Shown here in pieces: positions 1 to 8,857 of a stretch of 64,000 bases of DNA. The notes beneath the pieces were generated by a model. It searched no databases, had not been told where the DNA came from, and saw only the letters and a list, made by a program, of their open reading frames with translations. The position numbers and the translations under genes were made by a program. Position 1 is the stretch's first letter, and each line of letters begins with the position of its first letter. This stretch comes from JAEUSE01 sp964648985 (GTDB lineage Bacteria > Patescibacteriota > Doudnabacteria > UBA920): positions 6,751-70,750 of the forward strand of contig CAZYMS010000005.1 in NCBI GenBank assembly GCA_964648985.1. Reading direction: 5' to 3'.

Positions 1-2
1 GT

Positions 3-2324
3 ACCCCTCCGAATACCTGGACAGCAAGCGCTGAAACATTTCAACAGCCCGGATGGGCAGGCAGCCTTGTTCAGTGTAACTTTGATGTACCTCCACAGGA
101 ACCAAGCACTAACCCTGAATTGTCTGTGCTCAAGACAGGCCCTGCTACCGCAACTGCAGATACCGATATTACCTACTCTGTTACCGTAAAAAACAGCGGT
201 AATGGCGATGCTCATGGGGTCAGCGTGTCCGATGTCTATGATCAGCAAAAACTGAGCTTTGTTTCTGCAAATAGTACTGCATGTCAACCAGCGAGCAATG
301 GCTCACCAATTGTACTTTGTACCATAGGTACGTTGCCTGCAGGTCAAACTCGCACTTTTACTTTTACTTTCCACATCAAACCTACTGCTGCTTGTACGCA
401 AATTAGCAATAAAGCAGAAATGGGCGCCCAGGAAACTGTTGGCCAGCCTTGGAGCATGATTACTACAAATGTGACCTGTCCTGTTCCGACTCTTGTTTGT
501 GCTCCTGCAAATCAGACAGTTAATGTAAACCAGACCACTACGGTAAGTGCAACTGGTGGTAACGGTACGTATGTATGGACCGCAACTGCTGGTACTCCTG
601 CAACTGGAACAGGTAGCTCTTTTTCTACTAAATATACAACAAGCGGTGCCAAGACTATTAGCGTAACTTCTGCAGGCCAGACCGCAACTTGCGGTGTTAC
701 GGTGAACACGCCACCTCCACAGGTTGTCTGTACTCCAGCAACTCAGACAGTTAATGTAAACCAAGCTGCTAACTTCTCTGCAACTGGTGGTAACGGTACG
801 TATGCATGGGTAGCTGCAAACGGTAGCCCTGCAAACGGAACCGGTACCAATTTCTCTACAAGTTATACAACTTCTGGAAATAAATCCGTAACTGTTACCT
901 CTGCTGGTCAGAGCGCAACGTGTGCAGTAGTAGTGAATATTCCTACAGCGCAGCTCGTCTGTACTCCAGCAACTCAGACAGTTAATGTAAACCAAGCTGC
1001 AACTTTTTCAGCTACCGGTGGCACTGGTACTTACACATGGACTGCTGTAAGTGGCGCTCCTGCTTCAGGTAGCGGCGCAACCTTCAGCACTGCCTATACT
1101 ACTCAAGGGACAAAGAGTATTCAGGTAACGTCTGGCAATCAGACTGCTACTTGTACCGCAATTGTAACTACCCCTGTTCAACCCCAACTTATCTGTACTC
1201 CAGCAATCCAAACAGTAAACGTAAACCAGGCTGCGGTAGTTTCTGCAACTGGTGGTAATGGTACCTATTCATGGGTTGCCCCTGGAGCAAGTTCTGCTAA
1301 CCTCAACGGTCAGAATGTAAGCGTTGTGTATACGAACGCAGGCACTCGCACCGTAACTGTAAATTCCGGAAACCAATCGGCAGCGTGTACTGTTGTAGTA
1401 AACCAGTTGAATCAGAACACTACTCTCTCTATAACTAAGCTCGTTCGCAATGTAACCCAGCAGGGTACTTTTGCTGAAAATATTAGCAATGTAAAACCTG
1501 GTGATGTTCTCGAATACCAAATTCGTATTCGCAACACTGGTTCAGTAAATGCAAATGCAGTACAGCTTGCAGACTTTATTAACCAGGCGAACTTGCTTAC
1601 TGATTTTCGTGGTTTTACTGCTTCCCGTGGTTTTACCGGCCAGTTGCATAACGGTACTATAAACTTTGCCGAAAGCTTGGCTCCAAACGCAGAAATTTTG
1701 GTTGGGTATAGCTACACTGCAGTTACTGGCATGAACAATGCGACCACGGTATGTAATACTGCTACAGCTTCTTCGAGTAACAGCGGAACTATTTCCGATG
1801 TGGCTTGTGTTACTGGTAGCTCTGGCACAGTAAATCTTGTACTGTCTAAAAGCGCGTGGAACGATACCAAGAACGTAGACGCTACTACTAAGGCTGCAAG
1901 CCGTGAAGATTATATTACCTATAAACTCACTGTACGTAACACAGGAACGGCAGATGCACTGAATTATGTATTTAGCGATGATCTTTCTGGTGTGTTGCCA
2001 CTTGCAGATGTTGCAGACCTTGGCGGCGGAACCATTACCGGTCAAACAATTAGCTATCCTGCTTTGACCATACCGGCAAATGGAACTGTTACTAAAACAT
2101 TCCGCGTACGCATAAAGTTTTTCCTTTCCCCAAGCATTAGTTACCAAATGATTAATACCTTTGGTAATACCGTTACTGTAGTAATTAACCCGCCAACTCC
2201 ATACGTTCCTCCACGCACTGGTGGATACGTAGATCTTCTGACTGGCGTAGGCTTTGCTGGTCTTCTCACTTCTGCATTTGTATTGCAGCGCAAGAAGAAC
2301 ATCTTCCGCCTCATCTTTACCTAA
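3..2324 (+). CDS. Surface protein with DUF11 and Ig/PKD-like repeats, 5' partial
   Basis: The frame is open to the window edge, so the N-terminus is missing; the TTG at 120 is an internal codon. In order, the visible part has a DUF11-like adhesin domain (about 110-480), four tandem Ig/PKD-like repeats of 77-78 residues (about 490-1410) built on CxPxxQTVNVNQ...SATGG.GTY.W, and two more DUF11-like domains. Each repeat has two cysteines that could form a disulfide. The end (about 2205-2324) is PPRTGG, a hydrophobic segment and a basic QRKKN tail, which has the layout of a sortase signal with Pro in place of Leu of LPxTG. The inferred role is a wall- or membrane-anchored adhesin. The family assignment is good, the ligand unknown. 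A terminator follows directly. Confidence 0.85.
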   Translation, partial: TPPNTWTASAETFQQPGWAGSLVQCNFDVPPQEPSTNPELSVLKTGPATATADTDITYSVTVKNSGNGDAHGVSVSDVYDQQKLSFVSANSTACQPASNGSPIVLCTIGTLPAGQTRTFTFTFHIKPTAACTQISNKAEMGAQETVGQPWSMITTNVTCPVPTLVCAPANQTVNVNQTTTVSATGGNGTYVWTATAGTPATGTGSSFSTKYTTSGAKTISVTSAGQTATCGVTVNTPPPQVVCTPATQTVNVNQAANFSATGGNGTYAWVAANGSPANGTGTNFSTSYTTSGNKSVTVTSAGQSATCAVVVNIPTAQLVCTPATQTVNVNQAATFSATGGTGTYTWTAVSGAPASGSGATFSTAYTTQGTKSIQVTSGNQTATCTAIVTTPVQPQLICTPAIQTVNVNQAAVVSATGGNGTYSWVAPGASSANLNGQNVSVVYTNAGTRTVTVNSGNQSAACTVVVNQLNQNTTLSITKLVRNVTQQGTFAENISNVKPGDVLEYQIRIRNTGSVNANAVQLADFINQANLLTDFRGFTASRGFTGQLHNGTINFAESLAPNAEILVGYSYTAVTGMNNATTVCNTATASSSNSGTISDVACVTGSSGTVNLVLSKSAWNDTKNVDATTKAASREDYITYKLTVRNTGTADALNYVFSDDLSGVLPLADVADLGGGTITGQTISYPALTIPANGTVTKTFRVRIKFFLSPSISYQMINTFGNTVTVVINPPTPYVPPRTGGYVDLLTGVGFAGLLTSAFVLQRKKNIFRLIFT
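513..1420 (+). repeat. Four tandem ~231-base coding repeats
   Basis: The core cagacagttaatgtaaacca starts at 513, 744 and 975, exactly 231 bases apart; a diverged copy starts at 1209 (234 bases on). DNA identity is highest at the start of each unit, especially between units 2 and 3, which suggests recent duplication or gene conversion within the gene. Confidence 0.9.
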
Positions 2325-2340
2325 TAGTCTACGTAAATGC

Positions 2341-2373
2341 AAAAGCCCTGAGCGTGTATGCTCAGGGCTTTTT
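2341..2373 (+). terminator. Intrinsic terminator after the surface protein
   Basis: A 13-base stem (2341-2353 with 2360-2372) encloses a 6-base loop and is followed by a T-run. It is 17 bases after the stop codon. Confidence 0.9.
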
Positions 2374-2433
2374 GTGCATGAGAATTACTGGTGTGTGATA
2401 CACTTAACATAAGAATTCATAGTTATAGATACA

Positions 2434-4182
2434 ATGGCAAATCAATACGTAACAGACTATATAAAAAGTGCTCGCGAGCAAGGTAAAACGGATGCAGAAA
2501 TTCGCACTGTACTTAGTACTCACCCTGGGGTAACAGAAAATGATATTACAGAGGGTTTAACAGGACAAGTTTTCACCTTCGCTTCAGCGGACTCTGTACC
2601 TCCAGTATCACCTGCGTATCCTGCTACTGCGCCAGCGGCAAGGCCTGGATTTGTCGGGAACATACCTACTACATCCGCTGAAGTGGTTTCTAGTAATCCG
2701 CGCAAAAGGAGTGGTATTAAACGAGTAGTCCTAACAGTGCTGGTAGTTCTTGTGTTGCTTATTGTTGCCGGTGTTGCCTACGCCCAGTACACGGGCACGT
2801 ATTCCTTGTCATGGTTACCAGTAAGCTCTGAGAAGCTCTGGGCTAAATTCCAGGGGCAAACTGTTGACCAGGCAGTGCATAGCACGTTTAGTTTTAGCTA
2901 TGAGGATAGTGGTTCAGATAGCGCAGTAAGCCCGTTTGGTGGAGTACTTAACAATATAAAGGCTTCAGTGAGTGGAGATGCATATGCGAACGGAGCACGA
3001 ACTGCAGATACTCTTGAGTCACAAAGCAACATTACGTATAGCTTGGCAAGTGGTAATACCAGCTTTTCTACTGGCCTTGAATTTCGTGTGGTAGGCAAAG
3101 CCTTGTATTTAAATATAGGGCAGAATCCGTTTTTATCCACCTTTATGATGGGTATGAGTGGTGGTATGGATAGTATGGGTGAACAGGATACTAAACGTTA
3201 TGATTGGATTAAAATAAGTCTTGATCCAAAGTTTTTGGAGGAGCTTGGCGGTGACGAAGGCGTGGGGGATACAGAAATAAAAACCATTATTGACCAGCGC
3301 TATTGGCAGGACCTGGCAAGTCAGTGGAAAAAGCAGGACTTTCTTGAAAAACCCAAGTATATTGGTTCTGAAACAGTGAGTGGTGTGGCCACTTTGCATT
3401 ATCAGACAAATATTAAAAAAGATGTTGTGCGTCAGGCTATGACCGATGTGCTGACGAAAGTAATGGCGAGCAGTGATGCAGAGAGTAAGAAAGCCGCAGA
3501 AACTTTTGTTTCTGGAATGATAGATAAGCTTCAAGTTCAAAGCGTAGATATATGGGTAGGTAAGCGTGATGCCGCCGTTTATAAAGTGACGGTACAGAGC
3601 AATGCTCCTTCAGTAGCAAGTTTTGCAAAGGCTATGGAAGACGAAAGCAAGGCAGAAATGGACGCGTATAATGCAGCCTGCAGTGACTATACCAAGCCGT
3701 GCAATCCTCCAGCATCGCTTTCTACTGAAGAGCGCATACAGAAGCTGCTTGCAGCCTTGGAATTTAATGCAAGGTTTAAATTAGATATGCTATTTTACGA
3801 CTATGGAAAGACTCAGGCAGTAGAAGCGCCAAAAGATTTTCTCGATGCAGGTAAGGAGCTTCAGGGGGCTCGGAGCATGTCCCGTGATGCGAAGCGTTTA
3901 TCTGATGTACGTCAGCTCGCTTCTGCGTTAGAGCTGTATTTTAACGACAATAATAAATATCCAAACCAGCTTAGTGACTTGACCGCTGCCGGGCAGTATA
4001 CCTACTTGGGTATAGTTCCCACTCCGCCTACGGAACTCGATGGTACTTGCACAGCAGAGCAGAATAAATACACCTATACTCTTACAGCGCCATTGGACTA
4101 CCGTCTTCTCTTCTGTTTGGGTGCCCAGACAGGCGGTTACAGTGCTGGCGTAAGAACACTGAGTCCTGCAGGTATACAGTAG
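2434..4182 (+). CDS. Single-pass membrane protein with pseudopilin-like C-terminal domain
   Basis: 582 residues. Residues 1-42 form a small helical domain (YIKSAREQGKTDAEIRTVL) of a type seen at the N-terminus of CPR membrane proteins. A Pro/Ala-rich linker leads to one TM helix (97-118), then a ~360-residue extracytoplasmic domain I do not recognise. The last 100 residues (from 482) begin RDAKRLSDVRQLASALELYF and continue NDNNKYP, the conserved post-helix segment of GspG/type IV pilin-like proteins, but with no prepilin peptide in front. The pilin-like module therefore sits at the end of a membrane-anchored protein. A genuine prepilin at 52334 has the same motif. No Shine-Dalgarno precedes the start. 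The function is unknown; surface display or pilus-associated assembly is possible. Confidence 0.8.
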   Translation: MANQYVTDYIKSAREQGKTDAEIRTVLSTHPGVTENDITEGLTGQVFTFASADSVPPVSPAYPATAPAARPGFVGNIPTTSAEVVSSNPRKRSGIKRVVLTVLVVLVLLIVAGVAYAQYTGTYSLSWLPVSSEKLWAKFQGQTVDQAVHSTFSFSYEDSGSDSAVSPFGGVLNNIKASVSGDAYANGARTADTLESQSNITYSLASGNTSFSTGLEFRVVGKALYLNIGQNPFLSTFMMGMSGGMDSMGEQDTKRYDWIKISLDPKFLEELGGDEGVGDTEIKTIIDQRYWQDLASQWKKQDFLEKPKYIGSETVSGVATLHYQTNIKKDVVRQAMTDVLTKVMASSDAESKKAAETFVSGMIDKLQVQSVDIWVGKRDAAVYKVTVQSNAPSVASFAKAMEDESKAEMDAYNAACSDYTKPCNPPASLSTEERIQKLLAALEFNARFKLDMLFYDYGKTQAVEAPKDFLDAGKELQGARSMSRDAKRLSDVRQLASALELYFNDNNKYPNQLSDLTAAGQYTYLGIVPTPPTELDGTCTAEQNKYTYTLTAPLDYRLLFCLGAQTGGYSAGVRTLSPAGIQ

Positions 4183-4200
4183 TTATTACATTTAGATTTA

Positions 4201-4240
4201 TATAAAACCACTGTGCGCGCTGGCGCTCGGTGGTTTTATA
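4201..4240 (+). terminator. Intrinsic terminator, bidirectional shape
   Basis: The arms tataaaaccac and gtggttttata pair around a GC-rich middle, 18 bases after the stop codon of the preceding gene. Confidence 0.75.
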
Positions 4241-4511
4241 TGTCGACCCAGCAACTAATAGGATGGAGTTGTGTGGATAATCTTTATATTAATACAGCAA
4301 GGTTATAGTATCTCGACTCATATTTATCTTATATTTACAAACTATTTTTATAACAGAGAAAATATTTTGACATGGAGTTCCAAATTTTTTTACAATGGTT
4401 GTACCCGTTCCTCCGTGCTTGAGCATAACCGCCAGCCGAGGCGGGCATTTTATTTATATTTACGCTCTTGTGTTACTATTACTATAGTACTAGATCGACA
4501 GAAACAAAAAG
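4241..4511 (+). promoter_or_regulatory. Spacer with sigma70-type promoter and leader hairpin
   Basis: TTGACA at 4367-4372 and TACAAT at 4391-4396 are 18 bases apart, a good vegetative promoter. The transcript would have a ~110-base leader to the ATG at 4512, with a hairpin near 4429-4445 (ccgcc/ggcgg) followed by a T-rich stretch that could act as a weak terminator or attenuator. An open frame at 4271-4522 spans both and is not supported as a gene. Confidence 0.6.
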
Positions 4512-5684
4512 ATGAAAATTAAACGAGTCTATATAGGTGGGTGGTTTCAAAGAACAACCCTACATCTTACTGAGGTGTGGGATGTGTTTAAAAACGGTAA
4601 GTCTGGGTTGGGTTTCAATAAGAGGCAACTTGATGCTATTCAGAAACTAGTTTCCATTGAACACATTAGCAGAGAAAACGGTAAACTGGAGTATATCCTT
4701 ATCTCCACTACCTCTGGTATTGAGTATCGTATATACGAAGACGGACTTATTGTACTCGAAAAAGGGATTGTCTCCCTCCAAAAAGATGTGGCAGCACTAA
4801 AGACGTATTATGACACGCGTCTGTCCAAGGCTTTATCGGTCGTTTTCAGTAAGGGTGCTCCTGTGCCCAAGGAATTGGCCAATATACAAACTATATTGCC
4901 TTATATACTCACTGTGGAAGATGCGACTAAAGCTGAAGTGCAAAAGCTTTATAGAGATTTTAAGGAAGATATATACTCTACATTACAGACAAAAAATGTA
5001 GAGGTGTATAGGGGCGCTGGACTTATTGTTATTAATAATCTGAAAGACCAGCAGCTTACCCGAGAAATAATAGAGTCCCAAATATTTTTCAGAGAGTTTA
5101 AGACTCAACTGCATCGGTATTTAACTATTCACCGAATTGTCTGGGAGAAGATCGCACACATAAAAGAACAAGAATTTATCGCGGGGAGCGATGTGGACAC
5201 GTATAGGGGGGAGCTGGGAGATATACAGAAAACAATAGATCTTATTGGTGCGCGTATAAATCAGATGGGCGTCTATATTCGCACGCGACAAAAAATAACG
5301 GACATTGAAAGTATAGATGCATATCTTAATCCATTGTTCCAATTTAAGTTCGAAACGTTGCAGGATACCCAAGAATACATTAAATATTTGTGGGATATGA
5401 CCAAGCAATACTTAGCTTCTGCGTTGGAATCGTTTTCGGAGATTCAGAATAAAAGCACTAAGAATAGTATTGCCTCGCTCCAGGTTATTACTACCATTGG
5501 AGTAGTTGCGGCTATTCTGGGGTATCTAGCTCGAGACACCTGGCCAAAGTTTACAGGTATTGGCGCTTTTTACTTTGTACTTCTCCTTATTATGACCGCG
5601 TTCCTAAACTGGGTCATAGCACGAATTTACCGAAATAAACGCTATCGACTCGGCGGCGCGCATATTGTGAAGGATATAAAATAG
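4512..5684 (+). CDS. Unknown protein with two C-terminal TM helices
   Basis: 390 residues. The first ~320 are soluble, charged and largely helical, with long coiled-coil-like stretches; two TM helices (about 322-340 and 347-370) are joined by a short LARDTWP loop and followed by a basic RIYRNKRYRL tail. A long helical cytoplasmic part and a C-terminal two-helix hairpin recall CorA/RMD1-type proteins, but there is no GMN motif, so I do not assign that family. The gene is monocistronic between the promoter at 4367 and mutY 29 bases downstream. The function is not recognised. Confidence 0.7.
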   Translation: MKIKRVYIGGWFQRTTLHLTEVWDVFKNGKSGLGFNKRQLDAIQKLVSIEHISRENGKLEYILISTTSGIEYRIYEDGLIVLEKGIVSLQKDVAALKTYYDTRLSKALSVVFSKGAPVPKELANIQTILPYILTVEDATKAEVQKLYRDFKEDIYSTLQTKNVEVYRGAGLIVINNLKDQQLTREIIESQIFFREFKTQLHRYLTIHRIVWEKIAHIKEQEFIAGSDVDTYRGELGDIQKTIDLIGARINQMGVYIRTRQKITDIESIDAYLNPLFQFKFETLQDTQEYIKYLWDMTKQYLASALESFSEIQNKSTKNSIASLQVITTIGVVAAILGYLARDTWPKFTGIGAFYFVLLLIMTAFLNWVIARIYRNKRYRLGGAHIVKDIK

Positions 5685-5713
5685 CCTAGCGGCATAGTGT
5701 TATAGTTACCTAT

Positions 5714-6532
5714 ATGGTTTCAACACGAGATATGGCTGCGTTTCAGAATGCTGTCTGGGCATACTATAAGAAGAGTGGCAGGCATGGTTTGTTGTGGAGA
5801 AAAACTAACGATCCATATAGAGTTTTGGTTTCAGAGTTAATGTTGCAGCAAACCCAGGTCAGTAGAGTGACGGTAAAATACAAAGATTTTCTAGAACAAT
5901 TTCCTACAATACAGTCGCTTGCCCGTGCGACGCTTGCTGATGTGCTTAGGGCATGGCAGGGACTTGGATATAATCGCCGCGCCAAGTTTTTGCACGCACT
6001 CGCAAGAGAGGTTATGCAAAATTATAGAGGAAAGTTGCCCTCTGCAGAAGCTGAGCTTATGCAACTACCGGGGATAGGGCGGGCAACTGCAGCCGCTGTT
6101 ATGGCATTTGCCTTTAATAAGCCTACGGTGTATCTGGAAACAAACGTACGGAGTGTGTTTTTGCATCATTTTTTTAAAGATGTAAATGAAGTAGCCGACA
6201 GTGAACTATTGCCGCTTATTGGACGAGCGGCGCAGGGGCAAGATGCTCGCGAATGGAACTGGGCACTATTGGATTATGGATCATATGTAAAAAACACTTT
6301 TGGCAACCCTAATGTGCGGAGTAGGCATTATATCAAGCAAAGTAAATTTGAAGGATCCAATAGACAAATACGAGGTGCTGTGTTGCGCGCCTTAGAAAAA
6401 GTAGCAACCAGTGAAACACAGCTCATATATCAGTTGCAATTTGATCCATTAAAGACTGAGAAGGTAATAGAGGGCTTGTTGAAAGAACAGTTAATATCAA
6501 ATAAGAGTGGAAAACTATACCTCGGTTCCTAA
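5714..6532 (+). CDS. mutY: A/G-specific adenine glycosylase, cluster-less MutY
   Basis: 272 residues. An HhH-GPD base-excision glycosylase that would remove adenine opposite 8-oxoguanine. Visible are the N-terminal SELMLQQTQV segment with the catalytic-type Glu (E41), the helix-hairpin-helix LPGIGRATAAAVMAF (118-132), and LETNVR (141-146) where canonical MutY has LDGNV with the conserved Asp; here that residue is Glu142. The protein contains no cysteine, so the four-Cys [4Fe-4S] motif of standard MutY/EndoIII is absent, replaced by a SRHYIKQSKFEGSNRQIRG segment. The C-terminal 8-oxoG-reading NUDIX-like domain is also missing; a short winged-helix-like tail remains. The subfamily looks typical of CPR; the fine substrate range is uncertain. 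Confidence 0.85.
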   Translation: MVSTRDMAAFQNAVWAYYKKSGRHGLLWRKTNDPYRVLVSELMLQQTQVSRVTVKYKDFLEQFPTIQSLARATLADVLRAWQGLGYNRRAKFLHALAREVMQNYRGKLPSAEAELMQLPGIGRATAAAVMAFAFNKPTVYLETNVRSVFLHHFFKDVNEVADSELLPLIGRAAQGQDAREWNWALLDYGSYVKNTFGNPNVRSRHYIKQSKFEGSNRQIRGAVLRALEKVATSETQLIYQLQFDPLKTEKVIEGLLKEQLISNKSGKLYLGS

Positions 6533-6554
6533 TTACAATGGTGCCCATTGTAAT
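6532..6554. promoter_or_regulatory. Perfect 10-base dyad before the ABC permease
   Basis: attacaatgg and ccattgtaat pair perfectly around a 3-base loop. The dyad begins on the last base of mutY and lies 20 bases before the permease start. No T-run follows, so it reads more like an operator or mRNA hairpin than a terminator. Confidence 0.5.
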
Positions 6555-6574
6555 AAGCATGATATCATTTACAT

Positions 6575-7294
6575 ATGAGGCGATACGTAAAAATTTACAA
6601 AAAACGAATACATATTTTTTGGACATTTTTAATTGTGCTATTGCCTTTCGTGTTTGTTTTATTTATTGGCACGCTTTCATATAGTGAAAAAATAAGTTTT
6701 GTAGGAGACTTGGTATCTTCGTCATGGCGCTTGCTTGTTGCGTATATAGTTTCTTTGTTCATTGCTACGTTTCTCGGTGTTACGTTATCACGAGGGAAAG
6801 TTGGGGCATTTACATTGCCATTATTCGACGTACTACAAAGTTTTCCCACGTTTGCCATGTTGCCTTTGGCAGTAAATTTTTTCGGTCCAAGCAGTACTAC
6901 GGTTATTATATTCTTAATAATTACTGTTGTTTGGCCCATGCTATTCGCTATTATTAGTTCTCAAAAATTAATTAAAAGCGGATGGGAAGAAGCGGCAACG
7001 GTCTACGGCGCAACCGGGTGGAGAAGAGTCGTATATTTTGCGTTGCCTATTGCCGCTCCTGGTATTGTGACCGGATCTATAGTTGGCCTGGGTGAGGGAT
7101 GGGAAGCAGTAGTCGGCGCAGAAATAATTGTCGGCCTTAAGAGTCATGGTCTCGGTGGTTTTTTTAATGGAAGCAGCGAGTCGGGTCACTTAGTATTCTT
7201 TGGCGTTATGGCACTCCTGCTATTTATTTTCGCATTGAACCACCTTATATGGTTACCACTGTTGGAGAAGAGTCATAAACTTTTGACTGAATAA
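6575..7294 (+). CDS. ABC transporter permease, NitT/TauT (SsuC/TauC) type
   Basis: 239 residues, polytopic inner-membrane protein of the BPD_transp_1 superfamily. About six TM helices are visible, and the EAA loop that contacts the ATPase is clear: EEAATVYGATGWRRVVYFALP followed by GIVTGSIVGLGEGW. The family moves nitrate, sulfonates, taurine or pyrimidine precursors, so the substrate cannot be read from the sequence. The matching ATPase follows at 7447, but no periplasmic or lipoprotein substrate-binding gene lies nearby. The start has no Shine-Dalgarno and follows a 10-base dyad. Confidence 0.85.
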   Translation: MRRYVKIYKKRIHIFWTFLIVLLPFVFVLFIGTLSYSEKISFVGDLVSSSWRLLVAYIVSLFIATFLGVTLSRGKVGAFTLPLFDVLQSFPTFAMLPLAVNFFGPSSTTVIIFLIITVVWPMLFAIISSQKLIKSGWEEAATVYGATGWRRVVYFALPIAAPGIVTGSIVGLGEGWEAVVGAEIIVGLKSHGLGGFFNGSSESGHLVFFGVMALLLFIFALNHLIWLPLLEKSHKLLTE

Positions 7295-7318
7295 TTAGAT
7301 TGCGTATGTTTTTATTTT

Positions 7319-7426
7319 CCTACTAATTACTAATTTTTACGAATATACTAATACTCATTCGCAACAATTATACATAAAGCGTCCCTCTCAGAATTAGTAT
7401 ATTAGTACGTATAGGTAATTAGTAGG
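7319..7426. repeat. Spacer inverted repeat, ACTAATT family
   Basis: Left arm 7319-7356 and right arm 7391-7426 are imperfect reverse complements; the left arm reads in near 7-base phase (ctactaa, ttactaa). It separates permease and ATPase genes that should be co-transcribed. Confidence 0.7.
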
Positions 7427-7446
7427 GCGAAGATTATATAACTTTC

Positions 7447-8333
7447 ATGCTACGCAAAAAGATTCTTATAAAAGTTGAAAACGTTACCAGGCACTTTGAG
7501 GAAGATGACAAACGTACGCCTGTGTTGCGAGNNNNNNNNNNNNNNNNNNNNNNNNNNNNNNNNNNNNNNNNNNNNNNNNNNNNNNNNNNNNNNNNNNNNN
7601 NNNNNNNNNNNNNNNNNNNNNNNNNNNNNNNGAAAACGTTACCAGGCACTTTGAGGAAGATGACAAACGTACGCCTGTGTTGCGAGATATTGACCTAACT
7701 GTGTATGAGCATGAGTTTTTAATGTTGCTCGGCCCTTCGGGCAGCGGTAAGTCCACACTGCTTCGCCTACTTTCCGGGCTTGCAGAACCAGATGGGGGAG
7801 TCATAAAAAAGGCGAATATAAATACTTCGTTTGTGTTTCAGGATTTCGCGCTGTTTCCCTGGCTGACTATTTCTCAAAACATTGGTTTTGGTTTGCAAAT
7901 GAATGGTACCGCGGAAAGTGTGCGGCACCGCATTGTTCATGGTTTAATAGAAGAGATGGGGTTAACTGGTTTTGAGCATGCGTATCCACGTGAGCTTTCT
8001 GGTGGTATGAAGCAGCGGGTAGGTATAGCCAGGGCTTTGGCCGTAAACCCAAAGGTGATATTTTTTGATGAACCATTTTCTGCCTTGGACACATTTACAG
8101 CCAATAAACTCCGCTCGGAAGTGCTTAAAATATGGCAGGAACGAAAAATAACAATAGTTATGGTAACTCATTCAGTTGAAGAGGCCTTGTTTATGTCCGA
8201 TAGAATTGCTATTTTAACTCAAAGGCCAGCCATTATAGAAAAGGTAATAGAAAATCCTTTCTCTCGGCCTCGCAATGTCCATTCTCAAGAATTCGTTGAG
8301 ATGGTCGATAAAATATCTAAAATGGTAGAGTAA
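7447..8333 (+). CDS. ABC transporter ATPase, NitT/TauT type, interrupted by assembly gap
   Basis: The N-terminus (MLRKKILIKVENVTRHFEED) and the remainder are in different frames only because of an artificial insertion: 7477-7531 and 7632-7686 are the same 55 bases around 100 Ns. Removing 155 bases gives one 243-residue protein. It has Walker A GPSGSGKST, Q-loop FVFQDFALFPWLT, signature LSGGMKQRVGIARAL, Walker B VIFFDEPFSALD and H-loop VTHSVEEALF, so the ATPase is complete. It should pair with the permease at 6575. The next gene starts 4 bases after its stop, implying an operon with 8338 and 8858. Confidence 0.9.
7477..7686. other. Assembly gap (100 N) with 55-base duplicated flanks
   Basis: Bases 7532-7631 are N. 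The 55 bases before the gap are repeated exactly after it, as expected when two contigs that overlap by one k-mer are scaffolded without merging. No sequence appears to be missing. Confidence 0.95.
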
Positions 8334-8337
8334 TTTT

Positions 8338-8853
8338 ATGACATTTTCAGAAGTTCCCGGCGGTCCTCCGCCAGAATTGGTTAATCCCGGCGCAGGAGCG
8401 TCGGAAGAGTTTGGGACAAAATTTCTAGAGGTTAAGCCAACTAGAAGAATAAGAAACACTCCAATGTCTGAGGCAGAAATAATAGCTGAAGCGACACAAG
8501 GGGTGGGTGGTCGTCCCGATAGGGTATATAGTGCAGATGAACGGTGGCATGCAGAAGGCGAAACGCATAAAGCAGCTATGCAGATTCCCGTACCGGTTAC
8601 AGCGGTTGAGCCTCATTCCCCAGAGTTTGTGAGAAGGAATACTTCACGCGTGTTAGGTCGACCAGATACATGGGTCGATGCAGATGAAAGTTACTTTAAA
8701 AAGCTGGTAGAACATTTGTTACGAAGTGGGATAGGGTATAGCCTTCAAAACATGGATAGTCAGGATGAACTTTTAGACCCTATGCCAGCAGATAAGCGCG
8801 TATACTTCCAAGGTTTGATAGATGAGATAAAAGCGAAAATAGATAGCGAGTAA
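8338..8853 (+). CDS. Unknown protein, RPDxW-domain paralogue 1
   Basis: 171 residues, soluble, no signal peptide. The first ~100 residues are Pro/Gly-rich and probably disordered. Residues 107-171 begin GRPDTWVDADESYF and carry a compact domain shared with the proteins at 8858 and 9695: RPDxW, then a helix ending in LV...L..SGIGY, then DPMP and a last helix with Y, I and KAKI. The gene starts 4 bases after the ABC ATPase and its stop is 4 bases before the next paralogue, so it belongs to the transporter operon. I recognise no described family. Confidence 0.7.
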   Translation: MTFSEVPGGPPPELVNPGAGASEEFGTKFLEVKPTRRIRNTPMSEAEIIAEATQGVGGRPDRVYSADERWHAEGETHKAAMQIPVPVTAVEPHSPEFVRRNTSRVLGRPDTWVDADESYFKKLVEHLLRSGIGYSLQNMDSQDELLDPMPADKRVYFQGLIDEIKAKIDSE

Positions 8854-8857
8854 TGAT

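Noticed and set aside
513..1420. Regular repeats that could suggest a CRISPR array
   Set aside because: Units are ~231 bases, coding, and in frame; there are no short direct repeats with unique spacers.
303..2342. Long minus-strand frames opposite the surface protein
   Set aside because: They are mirror frames of a low-complexity repeat gene with no family features.
4271..4522. Open frame of 83 codons before the unknown membrane protein
   Set aside because: It spans a promoter and a hairpin, has no recognisable protein features, and overlaps the start of the real gene.
4512..5684. CorA-type Mg transporter
   Set aside because: The two-helix C-terminus fits but the GMN motif is absent.
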